A stretch of DNA of 64,000 bases from Candidatus Binatia bacterium (GTDB lineage Bacteria > Desulfobacterota > Binatia > UBA9968 > JAJDTQ01), in contig OX638375.1 of the NCBI GenBank assembly GCA_951813575.1, positions 1,561,042 to 1,625,041 on the forward strand. Direction: 5' to 3'. Shown piece by piece: positions 16,687 to 25,171 of this stretch. A program made the position numbers and the translations under genes. The notes under the pieces were generated by a model, which was not told the origin of the DNA, ran no database searches, and worked only from the letters and a program-made list of their open reading frames with translations. Position 1 is the first letter of the stretch, and the number at the start of each line of letters is the position of its first letter.

Positions 16687-18984
16687 ATGGCTGACGACTA
16701 TCGTGTAATCGGCACGCCTGTGGTGCGTCCGGACGGCGCCGAGATGATCTCGGGCCAGGCCGTCTACGGACCGGACGTGACCCAGCCGGGGATGCTATGG
16801 GGCAAGATCCTCCGGAGCCCGCTGCCCCACGCGAGGATCCGGTCCATCGACGTGGAGAAGGCCCGGGCGCTTCCCGGCGTCACCGTGATCACGGCGCGGG
16901 ACGTCCCGGACCGGCGCTACGGCTACGCCATCGAGGACGAGCAGATCTTCGCGGTGGACAAGGTGCGCTACGTCGGCGAGCCCGTGGCGGCGGCGGCGGC
17001 GCCGGACGAGGAACGGGCGCTGGAGGCGCTTTCCCTTATCACCGTGGACTACGAGGAGCTGCCGGCGGTCTTTACCGCCGCGGAGGCTGCGCGGGACGGC
17101 GCGCCCCTGGTCCACGACGAGCTGGGCCCGGCCCGTTCGGTGTACCTGGCCTCGTGGAACCCCGTCCACGGAACCAACATCATCCACCAGGCATCCCACC
17201 ATCGCGGCGACGTGGACGCGGCGCTGGCACGGGCGGACTACGTGTTCGAGGACACGTTCCACGCCAGCCAGATCCATCACAGCTACATGGAGCCCCACGC
17301 CACCCTGGCCGCGGCCCGGAGCAACGCGGTGACGGTGTGGACCTGCAGCCAGGAGGTGTTCCAGCTCCGCACCCTGCTGGCCGGGCTGTTCGCCATTCCG
17401 GAAAGCCGCATGCGGGTGATCAACACCAAGGTGGGCGGCGGTTTCGGCGGCAAGATCGAGCCGCGGCTGGAGCCCGTGGCGGTGGCGCTGTCCGTGCATA
17501 GCCGCAAGCCCGTGAAGATCGTCATGACCCGCGCGGAGGAGTTCACCGCCGCGGCCGGCTCGACCCCGGCCACGGTGACGGTCAAGACCGGGGTCACGAA
17601 AGACGGGACGTTGACGGTCCGGGACATCGACTTTCTCTGGGACACCGGCGCCCACGCCGAGGGCCTGCCCCCCAGCAACCGCGCCATGAAGGACGGCAAC
17701 GGCCCCTACCGCGTCCACGACCTGCGGATCTCGTCCACCCTCGTCTACACCAACAAGATGCGCGGCACGCAGTTGCGCGGTCTGGGAGTGCCCGAGGGCG
17801 CCTTCGCCATCGAGTCGCAAATGGACATGATCGCGGAGCGCCTGGGCATGGATCCGCTGGAGCTGCGCCTCAAGAACATCCTCGAGGAAGGCGACATCAA
17901 CTCCATCGACGACGTGGTGCAGAGCATCGGCCTCCGGGAGTGCCTCGTGAGCGTGGCCAAGGAAATAGGCTGGGGCGAGCCCAAGCCCGCCAACGTGGGC
18001 CGGGGCCTCTCCGTTATCGCCAAGTCCCCCACCACCCATTCGAGCATCTCCAGCGCCTACGTCCAGTTCAACGAGGACGGCAGCGCGCAGGTGCTGGTGG
18101 GGGCCTCCGAAATCGGCCAGGGCATGTCCGTGGTCATGTGCCAGATCGCCGCCGAGGTGCTGGGGCTTCCGGTGGAGGCGGTGGGCATCGCCAGCGCGGA
18201 CACCGGCACCACGCCCTACGACCGCGGCACGTTCTCGAGCCGGGTGACGTTCTACACCGGCATGGCGGTGAAGCTCGCCGCCGAGGATGCGAGAAAACAG
18301 CTCCTGGAAGTGGCTTCCCGGATGGTGGAGATCCCCCAGGACGATCTCGCGGCGGCGGAGGAGCGCGTCGTGTCGCCCGCCCATCCGGAACTCTCGCTGC
18401 CGTTTCGCGAGGTCCTGGAACGCGCCCACAGCTACGAACGGCCGATCCTGGGCCGAGGCACCTACGGCGGCAAGGGCGACTACCCGACACTGCCTCACAA
18501 GGCCCAGCGCAAGGAGTACGTCCCCGGCTGGAAGTACGCGGCCCAGGCCGTGGAGGCGGAGATCGACGAAGAGACCGGCATCGTCCGGGTCCGCCGCATC
18601 GCCTCGGCCCACGACGTGGGCAAGAGCCTGAACCCCGTGAGCGTCGACGGCCAGATCATCGGCGGTGTGGTCATGGGCCTGGGCTACGCCCTGCACGAAC
18701 GGCTCCAGTTCGACCAGGGCCGGATCGTCAACCCGTCGTTCATGGACTACAAGATCCCGTCGAGCCAGGAGATCCCGGAGATCAAGCCCATCGCGGTGGA
18801 GGTGCCGCTGCCGGAGGGTCCGTTCGGCGCCAAGGGCATCGGCGAGCTGGCCATCGTGGGCATCGCGCCCGCCATCGGCAACGCCATCCACGAGGTCCTG
18901 GGCGTCAGGCTGAAGGAACTGCCGCTACATCCCGAACGGGTGCTGGACGCGGTGGAGAGTCAACGCAAGCGCAACGGCGGATAA
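16687..18984 (+). CDS. xanthine dehydrogenase-family molybdenum-binding subunit
   Basis: A 765-residue large subunit of a three-part molybdenum hydroxylase, which hydroxylates a heterocycle or aldehyde with water as oxygen donor. Molybdopterin-site motifs include VGGGFGGK (residues ~250), ASEIGQGM and GAKGIGELAIVG, the last bearing the catalytic glutamate. The form I CO dehydrogenase loop (AYxCSFR) is absent; RGTQLRGLGVPEG stands there, so this is not a classical CO dehydrogenase. ATG 16687 is preceded by GGAGC at good spacing. FAD and iron-sulfur subunits follow directly. Confidence 0.93.
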   Translation: MADDYRVIGTPVVRPDGAEMISGQAVYGPDVTQPGMLWGKILRSPLPHARIRSIDVEKARALPGVTVITARDVPDRRYGYAIEDEQIFAVDKVRYVGEPVAAAAAPDEERALEALSLITVDYEELPAVFTAAEAARDGAPLVHDELGPARSVYLASWNPVHGTNIIHQASHHRGDVDAALARADYVFEDTFHASQIHHSYMEPHATLAAARSNAVTVWTCSQEVFQLRTLLAGLFAIPESRMRVINTKVGGGFGGKIEPRLEPVAVALSVHSRKPVKIVMTRAEEFTAAAGSTPATVTVKTGVTKDGTLTVRDIDFLWDTGAHAEGLPPSNRAMKDGNGPYRVHDLRISSTLVYTNKMRGTQLRGLGVPEGAFAIESQMDMIAERLGMDPLELRLKNILEEGDINSIDDVVQSIGLRECLVSVAKEIGWGEPKPANVGRGLSVIAKSPTTHSSISSAYVQFNEDGSAQVLVGASEIGQGMSVVMCQIAAEVLGLPVEAVGIASADTGTTPYDRGTFSSRVTFYTGMAVKLAAEDARKQLLEVASRMVEIPQDDLAAAEERVVSPAHPELSLPFREVLERAHSYERPILGRGTYGGKGDYPTLPHKAQRKEYVPGWKYAAQAVEAEIDEETGIVRVRRIASAHDVGKSLNPVSVDGQIIGGVVMGLGYALHERLQFDQGRIVNPSFMDYKIPSSQEIPEIKPIAVEVPLPEGPFGAKGIGELAIVGIAPAIGNAIHEVLGVRLKELPLHPERVLDAVESQRKRNGG

Positions 18985-18994
18985 GGGATCGACC

Positions 18995-19879
18995 ATGGAA
19001 TGCAAGCTGATCCGGCCCGCCGACCTGGACGAAGCGCTGGCGGCGCGGGAACAGTACACACACGACGCCCTGCCCATCGCCGGCGGGCAATCGCTGCTGG
19101 TGATGATGCGGAACCGGCTGGTGGCGCCCGCGGCCTTGATCGACCTCGAGCCGATCGAGGCGCTTCGCGGCGTCGAAGTGAGTTCCGCCGGTATTTCCAT
19201 CGGCGCCATGAATACCTGCCGCCAGTTGATCGCGTCGCCGGTGCTGGGCGAAGAGGTCGGCGTCCTGCCGGTAGCGGCACGGCAGGTAAGCTCCACCGCG
19301 GTGCGCAACCTCGGCACCATCGGCGGCAACGTGTGCCACAACGAGCCCGGCGCCGACCTGCCGCCGGCGCTGCTGGCGCTGAACGCACGCGCCGCGGTGC
19401 GGCGGCGCGCCAACGCCCGTGAAGTCCCGCTGGCGGAGTTCTTCACGGGCTACTTCGAGACCGTGCTGGAGCCGGACGAGATCCTCTGCCGCATCGACAT
19501 CGAACATCCGCCCGCGGGGGCGGCCGGAGTCTATCTGAAGCACGCCATCAGCCCCGAGGACCTGGCGATGGTGGGTGTCGCCGCCGTGGTGGTGCCGGAC
19601 GGCAAGCAGACCGGCGGCGTGGCGGAGGTGCGGATCGGCATCGGCGGAGCGGCGCCGGTTCCGCTCCGGGCCGCCCGGACCGAGGCGGCCCTCAAAGGAG
19701 CGGTGCTCGACGCGGAAACGGCCCGGGCGGCGGGAGAGACGGCCGCCACGGAAGTGGACCCCCCTTCCGACCCGCACGCCGGCGCCGATTACCGCCGCAA
19801 GATGGTGTCGGTCTTCGTCCGCCGGGCGCTGCTCCAGGCGGCGCGCCAAATCGAGGAGAACGGTCATGGCGCTGCTTGA
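18995..19879 (+). CDS. FAD-binding subunit of molybdenum hydroxylase (CoxM/XdhB type)
   Basis: A 294-residue medium subunit. FAD-contact motifs AGGQSLL (~residues 29-35) and RNLGTIGGNVCHNEPGAD (~105-122) are intact. It passes electrons from the iron-sulfur subunit to an acceptor. It begins 10 bases after the large subunit and its end overlaps the start of the iron-sulfur subunit by 14 bases, so the three are translated together. The gene order large, FAD, iron-sulfur is common for this family. Confidence 0.93.
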   Translation: MECKLIRPADLDEALAAREQYTHDALPIAGGQSLLVMMRNRLVAPAALIDLEPIEALRGVEVSSAGISIGAMNTCRQLIASPVLGEEVGVLPVAARQVSSTAVRNLGTIGGNVCHNEPGADLPPALLALNARAAVRRRANAREVPLAEFFTGYFETVLEPDEILCRIDIEHPPAGAAGVYLKHAISPEDLAMVGVAAVVVPDGKQTGGVAEVRIGIGGAAPVPLRAARTEAALKGAVLDAETARAAGETAATEVDPPSDPHAGADYRRKMVSVFVRRALLQAARQIEENGHGAA

Positions 19880-20327
19880 GCTCAAGGTCAACGGCCAGGA
19901 GGTCCGGGTGGAGGCACCGGACACGGCGCTGCTGCTGGACGTGTTGCGGGAACGGCTGGCCCTGACCGGCGCCAAGCGCGGGTGCGAGACCAGCCACTGC
20001 GGCTGCTGCACCGTGCGGGTGGACGGCATGGCGGTCCACAGTTGCGTGGTGCTGGCCGTGCGCTGCGAGGGAAAAGCGATCGCTACCGTGGAGGGATGCG
20101 GCGACGGCATGGAGCTCGACCGGCTCCAGCGATTGTTCCTGGAGCACGGCGCCGTCCAGTGCGGCTATTGCGGACCGGGAATGCTCATGGCCGCCCAGGC
20201 CCTGCTGGAGCAGAACCCCGCCCCGACCCTCGACGAAGTGAAGAAGGGACTGGACGGCAATCTGTGCCGCTGCACGGGATACACCCCGATCTTCGACGCC
20301 ATCCTGGCATACGGCCGCGGTGAGTAG
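19866..20327 (+). CDS. [2Fe-2S] subunit of molybdenum hydroxylase (CoxS/XdhC type)
   Basis: A 153-residue small subunit with two [2Fe-2S] clusters. The plant-type ferredoxin cysteines are in GCETSHCGCCTV, the second cluster in QCGYCGPGM and LCRCTGY. It shuttles electrons from the molybdenum site to FAD. The ATG at 19866 lies inside the end of the FAD-subunit gene. Its stop overlaps the GTG start of the MFS exporter gene by 8 bases. Confidence 0.95.
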   Translation: MALLELKVNGQEVRVEAPDTALLLDVLRERLALTGAKRGCETSHCGCCTVRVDGMAVHSCVVLAVRCEGKAIATVEGCGDGMELDRLQRLFLEHGAVQCGYCGPGMLMAAQALLEQNPAPTLDEVKKGLDGNLCRCTGYTPIFDAILAYGRGE

Positions 20328-21855
20328 CGCACCACAGCACACCGCCCCCGCATCCAACAGAGCCCCCGTCGCCGTCGCCGGGGTGATGGTGGCGGTCTTT
20401 CTCTTCGCCATCGACGCCACCATCGTGAGCAGCGCCATGCCCACGGTGGTCTCCCAACTCGGCGGCCTCGACCTCTACAGTTGGGTCTTCTCCGTCTATA
20501 TGCTCACCTCGGCACTGGCCACGCCGATCTTCGGCAAGCTCTCGGACCTCTACAGCCGGCGCACCCTGATATTGCTTGCCATCGGGACCTTCGTCCTGGG
20601 CTCGGTGGCGTGCGGCGCGGCCCAGAGCATGACGCAGCTCATCGTCTTCCGCGCCGTGCAAGGCATGGGCGGCGGCGCGGTGTACGCCCTCGCGTTCATC
20701 ATCGTGGGGGTGGTTTTCCCCGCCGAACAGCGCGCGCGGATGCAGGGGCTCATCGCCAGCGTCTGGGGCGTTGCCTCCGTGCTCGGCCCGGCCGGCGGCG
20801 GGTTCATCGCCGAGTACTGGGACTGGCGCTGGATCTTCTGGATCAATCTGCCCCTCGGAGTCACCGCGGCCGGGCTCATCATCGCCGGTTTTCGGGAGCA
20901 GCGCACCGAAGGCGCGCGCCGGTCGCTGGATCTGGCGGGCGCCGCGATCCTCCTCTCCACCCTGATGCTGCTGTTTTACGGCCTTCTGGTAGCCGCCAAC
21001 CAGGTCGACCTCGTCACCGCGGAGTCCTTCGTCGTGGTGGCGGGGGTCGTCGTGCTGCTGGCGCTCTTCATCGCCATTGAAGGCAAGACCAGGGACCCGT
21101 TGCTGCCCATGGCGCTGTTCCGCATGCCCAGCTACAGCCGGCCCACCTACCTCAGCCTGCTTGCCGCCATGGGCATCTTCGGCGTCATCGGGTTCCTGCC
21201 GTTGTACGTCCAGGGCGCCCTGGGCGGCAGCGCCACGCAGGCCGGTCTCACCCTCCTGCCCTTGAGCGTGGGGTGGACAGCCGGAAGCCTTACCGCCGGC
21301 CGGGTCGCTCCCGTCTGGGGGTACCGCAACGTCTGCGCCACGGGAATGGCCCTGATGGTCACGGGCTACATCCCGTTCATGGTGCTGGAAGAGGCCGGCG
21401 GCATGATCGTCATGCTGATCGCGACCAGCGCGGCCGGCACGGGCATGGGGATGACCAACGTCACCGCGCTGGTGGCCGCCCAGAACGCGGTGCCGTTCGG
21501 GAATCTCGGAGTCGCCACCTCCACGGTCATGCTGTTCCGCACCATCGGCGGCGCCCTCATCCTCAGCATCATGGGCAGCATCCTGCTGCAACGCATGAAC
21601 GCCACCTTCACGGTCATCGCCGCGGACCTGAAGGCCTCTGTACCGGAATCGGTGCTTCAAAAGCTCCTGAACCCGCAGAACCTCCTCGATCCCGCCACCC
21701 GCACGCAGATACCCGCCGATATCATGCCCACGCTCATCGGCGCCCTCGTGAACGCGCTGTGGTGGGCCTTTCTGGTGGGGCTGGCGGCCGCGGTGGCAGG
21801 GCTGGTGCTGAGCTGCTTCCTGGAGGGCAAGCGGACGGCGCAAGCTGATAGTTAG
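20320..21855 (+). CDS. MFS drug/solute transporter, DHA2-type (14 TM)
   Basis: A 511-residue major facilitator protein with about 14 membrane helices. The motif A region reads GKLSDLYSRRTL and motif C reads GVASVLGPAGGGF. DHA2 members export drugs or metabolites by proton antiport. The GTG start at 20320 overlaps the hydroxylase small subunit by 8 bases, so translation is coupled. This implies it handles the hydroxylase substrate or product, which is an inference from coupling. Confidence 0.9.
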   Translation: MSSAPQHTAPASNRAPVAVAGVMVAVFLFAIDATIVSSAMPTVVSQLGGLDLYSWVFSVYMLTSALATPIFGKLSDLYSRRTLILLAIGTFVLGSVACGAAQSMTQLIVFRAVQGMGGGAVYALAFIIVGVVFPAEQRARMQGLIASVWGVASVLGPAGGGFIAEYWDWRWIFWINLPLGVTAAGLIIAGFREQRTEGARRSLDLAGAAILLSTLMLLFYGLLVAANQVDLVTAESFVVVAGVVVLLALFIAIEGKTRDPLLPMALFRMPSYSRPTYLSLLAAMGIFGVIGFLPLYVQGALGGSATQAGLTLLPLSVGWTAGSLTAGRVAPVWGYRNVCATGMALMVTGYIPFMVLEEAGGMIVMLIATSAAGTGMGMTNVTALVAAQNAVPFGNLGVATSTVMLFRTIGGALILSIMGSILLQRMNATFTVIAADLKASVPESVLQKLLNPQNLLDPATRTQIPADIMPTLIGALVNALWWAFLVGLAAAVAGLVLSCFLEGKRTAQADS

Positions 21856-21933
21856 CCTACATACAACACGTACCGGGTGTGGCTTTTGGCTCCCTTGGCG
21901 AACTGTTTCAAAGACTCGACCGCACCATCCTTG

Positions 21934-22461
21934 TTAGTCCTGCCCCGCGAGCAATTCCTCCAATGCATACAGCGTCTTCTGTGGGAATTGTTCCAACGGG
22001 TAGTAGCGGGTCACGATATCCAGCGCCGCTCGATAGTCGGTGAGGTTGAGGTAGCGGAGAAGAAAACGCACGTCGTCTTCGTCATGAAATACCTCACCGA
22101 GACGCATCGCGAGGCACTTCATGGCCAACAGGTACTCGGGGGCGGCGGTCAAGACGCGCAGGTTGGAAGATTCCAGGTATGGGTGGAAATCGCCCTTGTC
22201 GCTCAGGTAGCCCTTGACGGCGTGATTGAGCCAATCGGGGGGCAACCCGGACGCGGCGGCAATGCGTTGGGCGGCTTCGCGTACCTGCCTGGCCGGCATG
22301 AAGAACGCGTCGATATCCTTCGTGGATCGGCGCGCGTCGAAAACGAGGCACATGACCGCGCCTCCCACGAGGTACAACTCCCCGGTAACTCCCTTGCGGG
22401 AGAGTTCATCGTTCAGTTGCCGGAAGAGCCGTTCGATGTCCCGTTTGGAGTACTCCACCAT
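21934..22461 (-). CDS. nucleotidyltransferase-fold protein (DUF6036 / AbiEii-like)
   Basis: A 175-residue protein with the minimal nucleotidyltransferase pattern: LVGGAVMCLVFD followed by STKDIDAFF (residues ~29-53), matching the GG and DxD metal site of AbiEii/MenT-type enzymes. Such proteins often act as toxins that modify tRNA or other targets when paired with a small DNA-binding partner. The upstream gene ends in TGATG sharing a base with this start, so the pair is translationally coupled. Toxin activity is inferred from the arrangement and is not evident from sequence alone. Confidence 0.75.
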   Translation of the reverse strand: MVEYSKRDIERLFRQLNDELSRKGVTGELYLVGGAVMCLVFDARRSTKDIDAFFMPARQVREAAQRIAAASGLPPDWLNHAVKGYLSDKGDFHPYLESSNLRVLTAAPEYLLAMKCLAMRLGEVFHDEDDVRFLLRYLNLTDYRAALDIVTRYYPLEQFPQKTLYALEELLAGQD

Positions 22462-22952
22462 CAGATCCGCTGCCCGACGCTGCTGTCGACGAACAGATTT
22501 CGACGCCGAAAAGGCGCCGGCGAGTTGGTCAAGAGGTACAAGCGCAAGCTCTTCAACGACGAGGCGAACCAGGGCCGCTCCAACGCGCGGACCGTGTTTG
22601 TCCAGGCGGGAGGAACGGCTCCCTTATACATCGCTGTGTGCTCGATCATCGCTGCAAGGTAGTTGGCTTCGAACGACGGCAGACTGAATTCCGGGGCGTG
22701 CTGGACGGCTTGCTCGAAGTCCTTCCGATTCAGCCTTTCGAGCAGGTCCTGGACCTCCGCGAGTATGTACGCGCGAGCATGAGAACGGATCGAGAGCTCC
22801 CGGCAGAGATCTTGAAACTGTCGCTCGACGGGCGGGAGCACCAGGTTCAGCACCCAATTGGACACGTCCATGCCTGCGCTTGCCGCGCGTTCCTGGATAC
22901 GAGCCTTGTCTTCCGCGCTGATTCGGATCTGAAGCTGCCGGTTCTTGCTCAC
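22461..22952 (-). CDS. ribbon-helix-helix-like DNA-binding protein, partner of the nucleotidyltransferase
   Basis: About 163 residues. The N-terminus, KNRQLQIRISAEDKARIQER then AGMDVSNWVL, resembles CopG/DUF1778-type ribbon-helix-helix antitoxins. The C-terminal part is a partner-specific region ending FRRRNLFVDSSVGQRI. No ATG fits; GTG at 22952 (VSKNRQ) is chosen, with GTG 22958 and 22961 as alternatives. It precedes and couples to the nucleotidyltransferase gene. The likely role is antitoxin and autorepressor, which is inferred. Confidence 0.65.
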   Translation of the reverse strand: MSKNRQLQIRISAEDKARIQERAASAGMDVSNWVLNLVLPPVERQFQDLCRELSIRSHARAYILAEVQDLLERLNRKDFEQAVQHAPEFSLPSFEANYLAAMIEHTAMYKGAVPPAWTNTVRALERPWFASSLKSLRLYLLTNSPAPFRRRNLFVDSSVGQRI

Positions 22953-23106
22953 TGACACCACGGTAGCGGGCACCGAACAAACTGTCAATACGATGTATTG
23001 ACGTAAGGACGGAAACAGGCTCAAGTCCACATTGACGTTCCCGGCACTCTTGTCTATGCTGCACGCAGCCCGACACCCATCTTGAAACGCCAGACCGGAG
23101 GAGCCA

Positions 23107-23901
23107 GTGACAACAACGCCCGCCTTCACCGAAGAGACCCTCGACATAGCCGGTACATCCCTGCAACTGCGGCGCGGAGGCTCGGGAGAGCCGTTGCTTA
23201 TCCTCCACGGTGAGTTGGGCGTACCCGACTGGCTGCAGGCCCACGAGCTTCTGGCCAAGCATTACTCCGTATATGTTCCGTCCCTGCCGGGATTCGGCAC
23301 CTCGTCGTTTCCGGATTGGTTGATGTCGGTCCGGGACCTGTCCACGTGGGTGAGCTGGTTCGTGCGGGCCCACGGCCTGTCGACTCCGCTCAATGTCATC
23401 GGGTTTTCCCTGGGAGGCTGGATCGCCGCCGAGCTTGCCACCGCCAACAGCCACATCTTCTCCAAAATGGTTCTGGTGGGCGCGGGCGGCATCAAGCCGC
23501 GGGAGGGGGAGATCTGGGACTACTTCCTGCACTCCGCCAAGGAGGCTTTTCAACAGTCCTTTCACGACCACGAATCGGCCGAATACCTGAAATACTACGG
23601 CAAGGACTGGACCCCGGACGAGGCCGACCAGGTCGAGACCAACCGGGAGGCGGCCATCCGCTACCTCTGGCGTCCCTACATGCACAGCATCACGTTGCCG
23701 GACCTCCTCCCGGCCATCGCGACTCCGACCCTGCTCGTATGGGGCAGGCAGGACGGCATTGTCCCCATCAGTAGTTGCGAGCTCTACAAGGAAGGAATAC
23801 CCGGTGCCCGTGCCGCTGTCCTCGAAGAGTGCGGACATATGCCCGAGATGGAGAAACCGGAAGAGTTCACCAAGACGGTCCTTGAATTCCTGGGAGGTTG
23901 A
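23107..23901 (+). CDS. alpha/beta hydrolase
   Basis: A 264-residue alpha/beta hydrolase with the nucleophile elbow GFSLGG (serine at ~100), acid in WGRQDGIVP and histidine in CGHMPEMEKP. The GTG start at 23107 has GGAGGAGCC just upstream. It ends 5 bases before the first LLM flavin oxidoreductase, so the two are probably co-expressed. It likely hydrolyses an ester, lactone or ring-cleavage product formed by the monooxygenases. Confidence 0.88.
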   Translation: MTTTPAFTEETLDIAGTSLQLRRGGSGEPLLILHGELGVPDWLQAHELLAKHYSVYVPSLPGFGTSSFPDWLMSVRDLSTWVSWFVRAHGLSTPLNVIGFSLGGWIAAELATANSHIFSKMVLVGAGGIKPREGEIWDYFLHSAKEAFQQSFHDHESAEYLKYYGKDWTPDEADQVETNREAAIRYLWRPYMHSITLPDLLPAIATPTLLVWGRQDGIVPISSCELYKEGIPGARAAVLEECGHMPEMEKPEEFTKTVLEFLGG

Positions 23902-23906
23902 TATCG

Positions 23907-25142
23907 ATGTTCATAGGCCATTTTACGGAGCAACCCTGGCAGAAGGAAGACTGGCCCGCGGCCTGGGGGTCCGGCGTCATGGAGGTGAGCAACAGCGAGT
24001 ACGACCCGCTTCGTGCTTCCGGCCTCTACAACCGCTACCTGGACGAGAAGGTCTACGCCGAGGAGATGGGCTTCGACGGGATCATGGTCAACGAGCACCA
24101 CAGCGCCCCGTTCTGCATGAACAGCGTGGCCAACGTGACCTCCTCCATTCTCGCCCGCATCACCCAGAAGGCCAAGATCCTGATCCTCGGCAACATCCTG
24201 CCCATCCACGACGACCCCCTGTGGCTGGCCGAGCAGATCGCGATGATCGACGTGATTTCCAAGGGCCGCCTGATCCCCGGCGTGGTACGCGGCGGCGGCA
24301 GCGAGAGCCTGACCCACAACGTGCCGCCGCACTTCAACCGGGAGCGCTTCGAGGAGGCCCACGACTTCCTGGTCAAGACATGGACCACCCCCGGCCCGTT
24401 CCGCTGGGAGGGCAAGCACTTCCACTACCGGTACGTGAACCCCTGGGCGGTGCCGTTGCAGAAGCCCTACCCGCCCATCTGGGTGCCCGGCACTTCCAGC
24501 CGGGAGACCGTGGAGTGGGCGGCCCGCCATCGTTATCCCTACATCATGCTGGCCAGCCAGATCGATCTGACCCAGCAGATGTACAAGATCTACTATGATA
24601 CCGCCCGGGAAGAGGGTTACGAAGCCGGGCCCCAGCATCTCGGCTTCATGTTCTTCTTCCACGTGGAGGAAACGGAGAAACGGGCCATGGAGGTGGGCCG
24701 GACCCTGACTCAAGGCGTGCGGAGCCCTTACGATCCCGGTGCGCAGAGGCCGCGGCCCTATATCGCGGGCCCCCCGGGAATCGCCACGCGCAGCGCCCGG
24801 GCCCTCCGGCGCAAGATGACGGCCGCGGACTCGTCCGGCCGCACCCGAGCGGGCGCCAGGGCGACCTTCGAAGACCAGGTGGCCACCCACGGCATGGTCG
24901 TCGGCACTCCCGACAGCGTCATCCCCAAGGTGCGCTACATCATGGAACAACTGCGGCCGGGGACCATCATCTTCCGCACCGGCGACGGCGCCATGGACCA
25001 CGAGTCGCAGATGCGCACCCTGAAGCTCATGGGCGAAGAGGTCATGCCCAAGCTTCGGGAGATCGCCGACGAGCTGGGCCTCCCCGGCCCTTACGATATC
25101 GACCCCAGGACCAACGAGCCGCTGGCCGCCATGGCTTCATAG
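23907..25142 (+). CDS. LLM-class flavin-dependent oxidoreductase (copy 1)
   Basis: A 411-residue bacterial luciferase-like monooxygenase. Characteristic pieces are the N-terminal MFIGHFTEQPWQ, the substrate/flavin region MVNEHHSAPFC and ILGNILPIHDDPLWLAEQ, the phosphate-contacting GRLIPGVVRGGGSE, and PPIWVPGTSSRET. ATG 23907 follows GGGAGG. Its product oxidises a small organic substrate with reduced FMN and oxygen. The next gene is a close paralogue of identical length. Confidence 0.9.
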   Translation: MFIGHFTEQPWQKEDWPAAWGSGVMEVSNSEYDPLRASGLYNRYLDEKVYAEEMGFDGIMVNEHHSAPFCMNSVANVTSSILARITQKAKILILGNILPIHDDPLWLAEQIAMIDVISKGRLIPGVVRGGGSESLTHNVPPHFNRERFEEAHDFLVKTWTTPGPFRWEGKHFHYRYVNPWAVPLQKPYPPIWVPGTSSRETVEWAARHRYPYIMLASQIDLTQQMYKIYYDTAREEGYEAGPQHLGFMFFFHVEETEKRAMEVGRTLTQGVRSPYDPGAQRPRPYIAGPPGIATRSARALRRKMTAADSSGRTRAGARATFEDQVATHGMVVGTPDSVIPKVRYIMEQLRPGTIIFRTGDGAMDHESQMRTLKLMGEEVMPKLREIADELGLPGPYDIDPRTNEPLAAMAS

Positions 25143-25171
25143 CGGCCCTGCTGCAGCCCGGGAGGTACCTG

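Noticed and set aside
16687..18984. Form I CO dehydrogenase large subunit
   Set aside because: The AYxCSFR active-site loop is missing, so a general molybdenum hydroxylase is the safer call.
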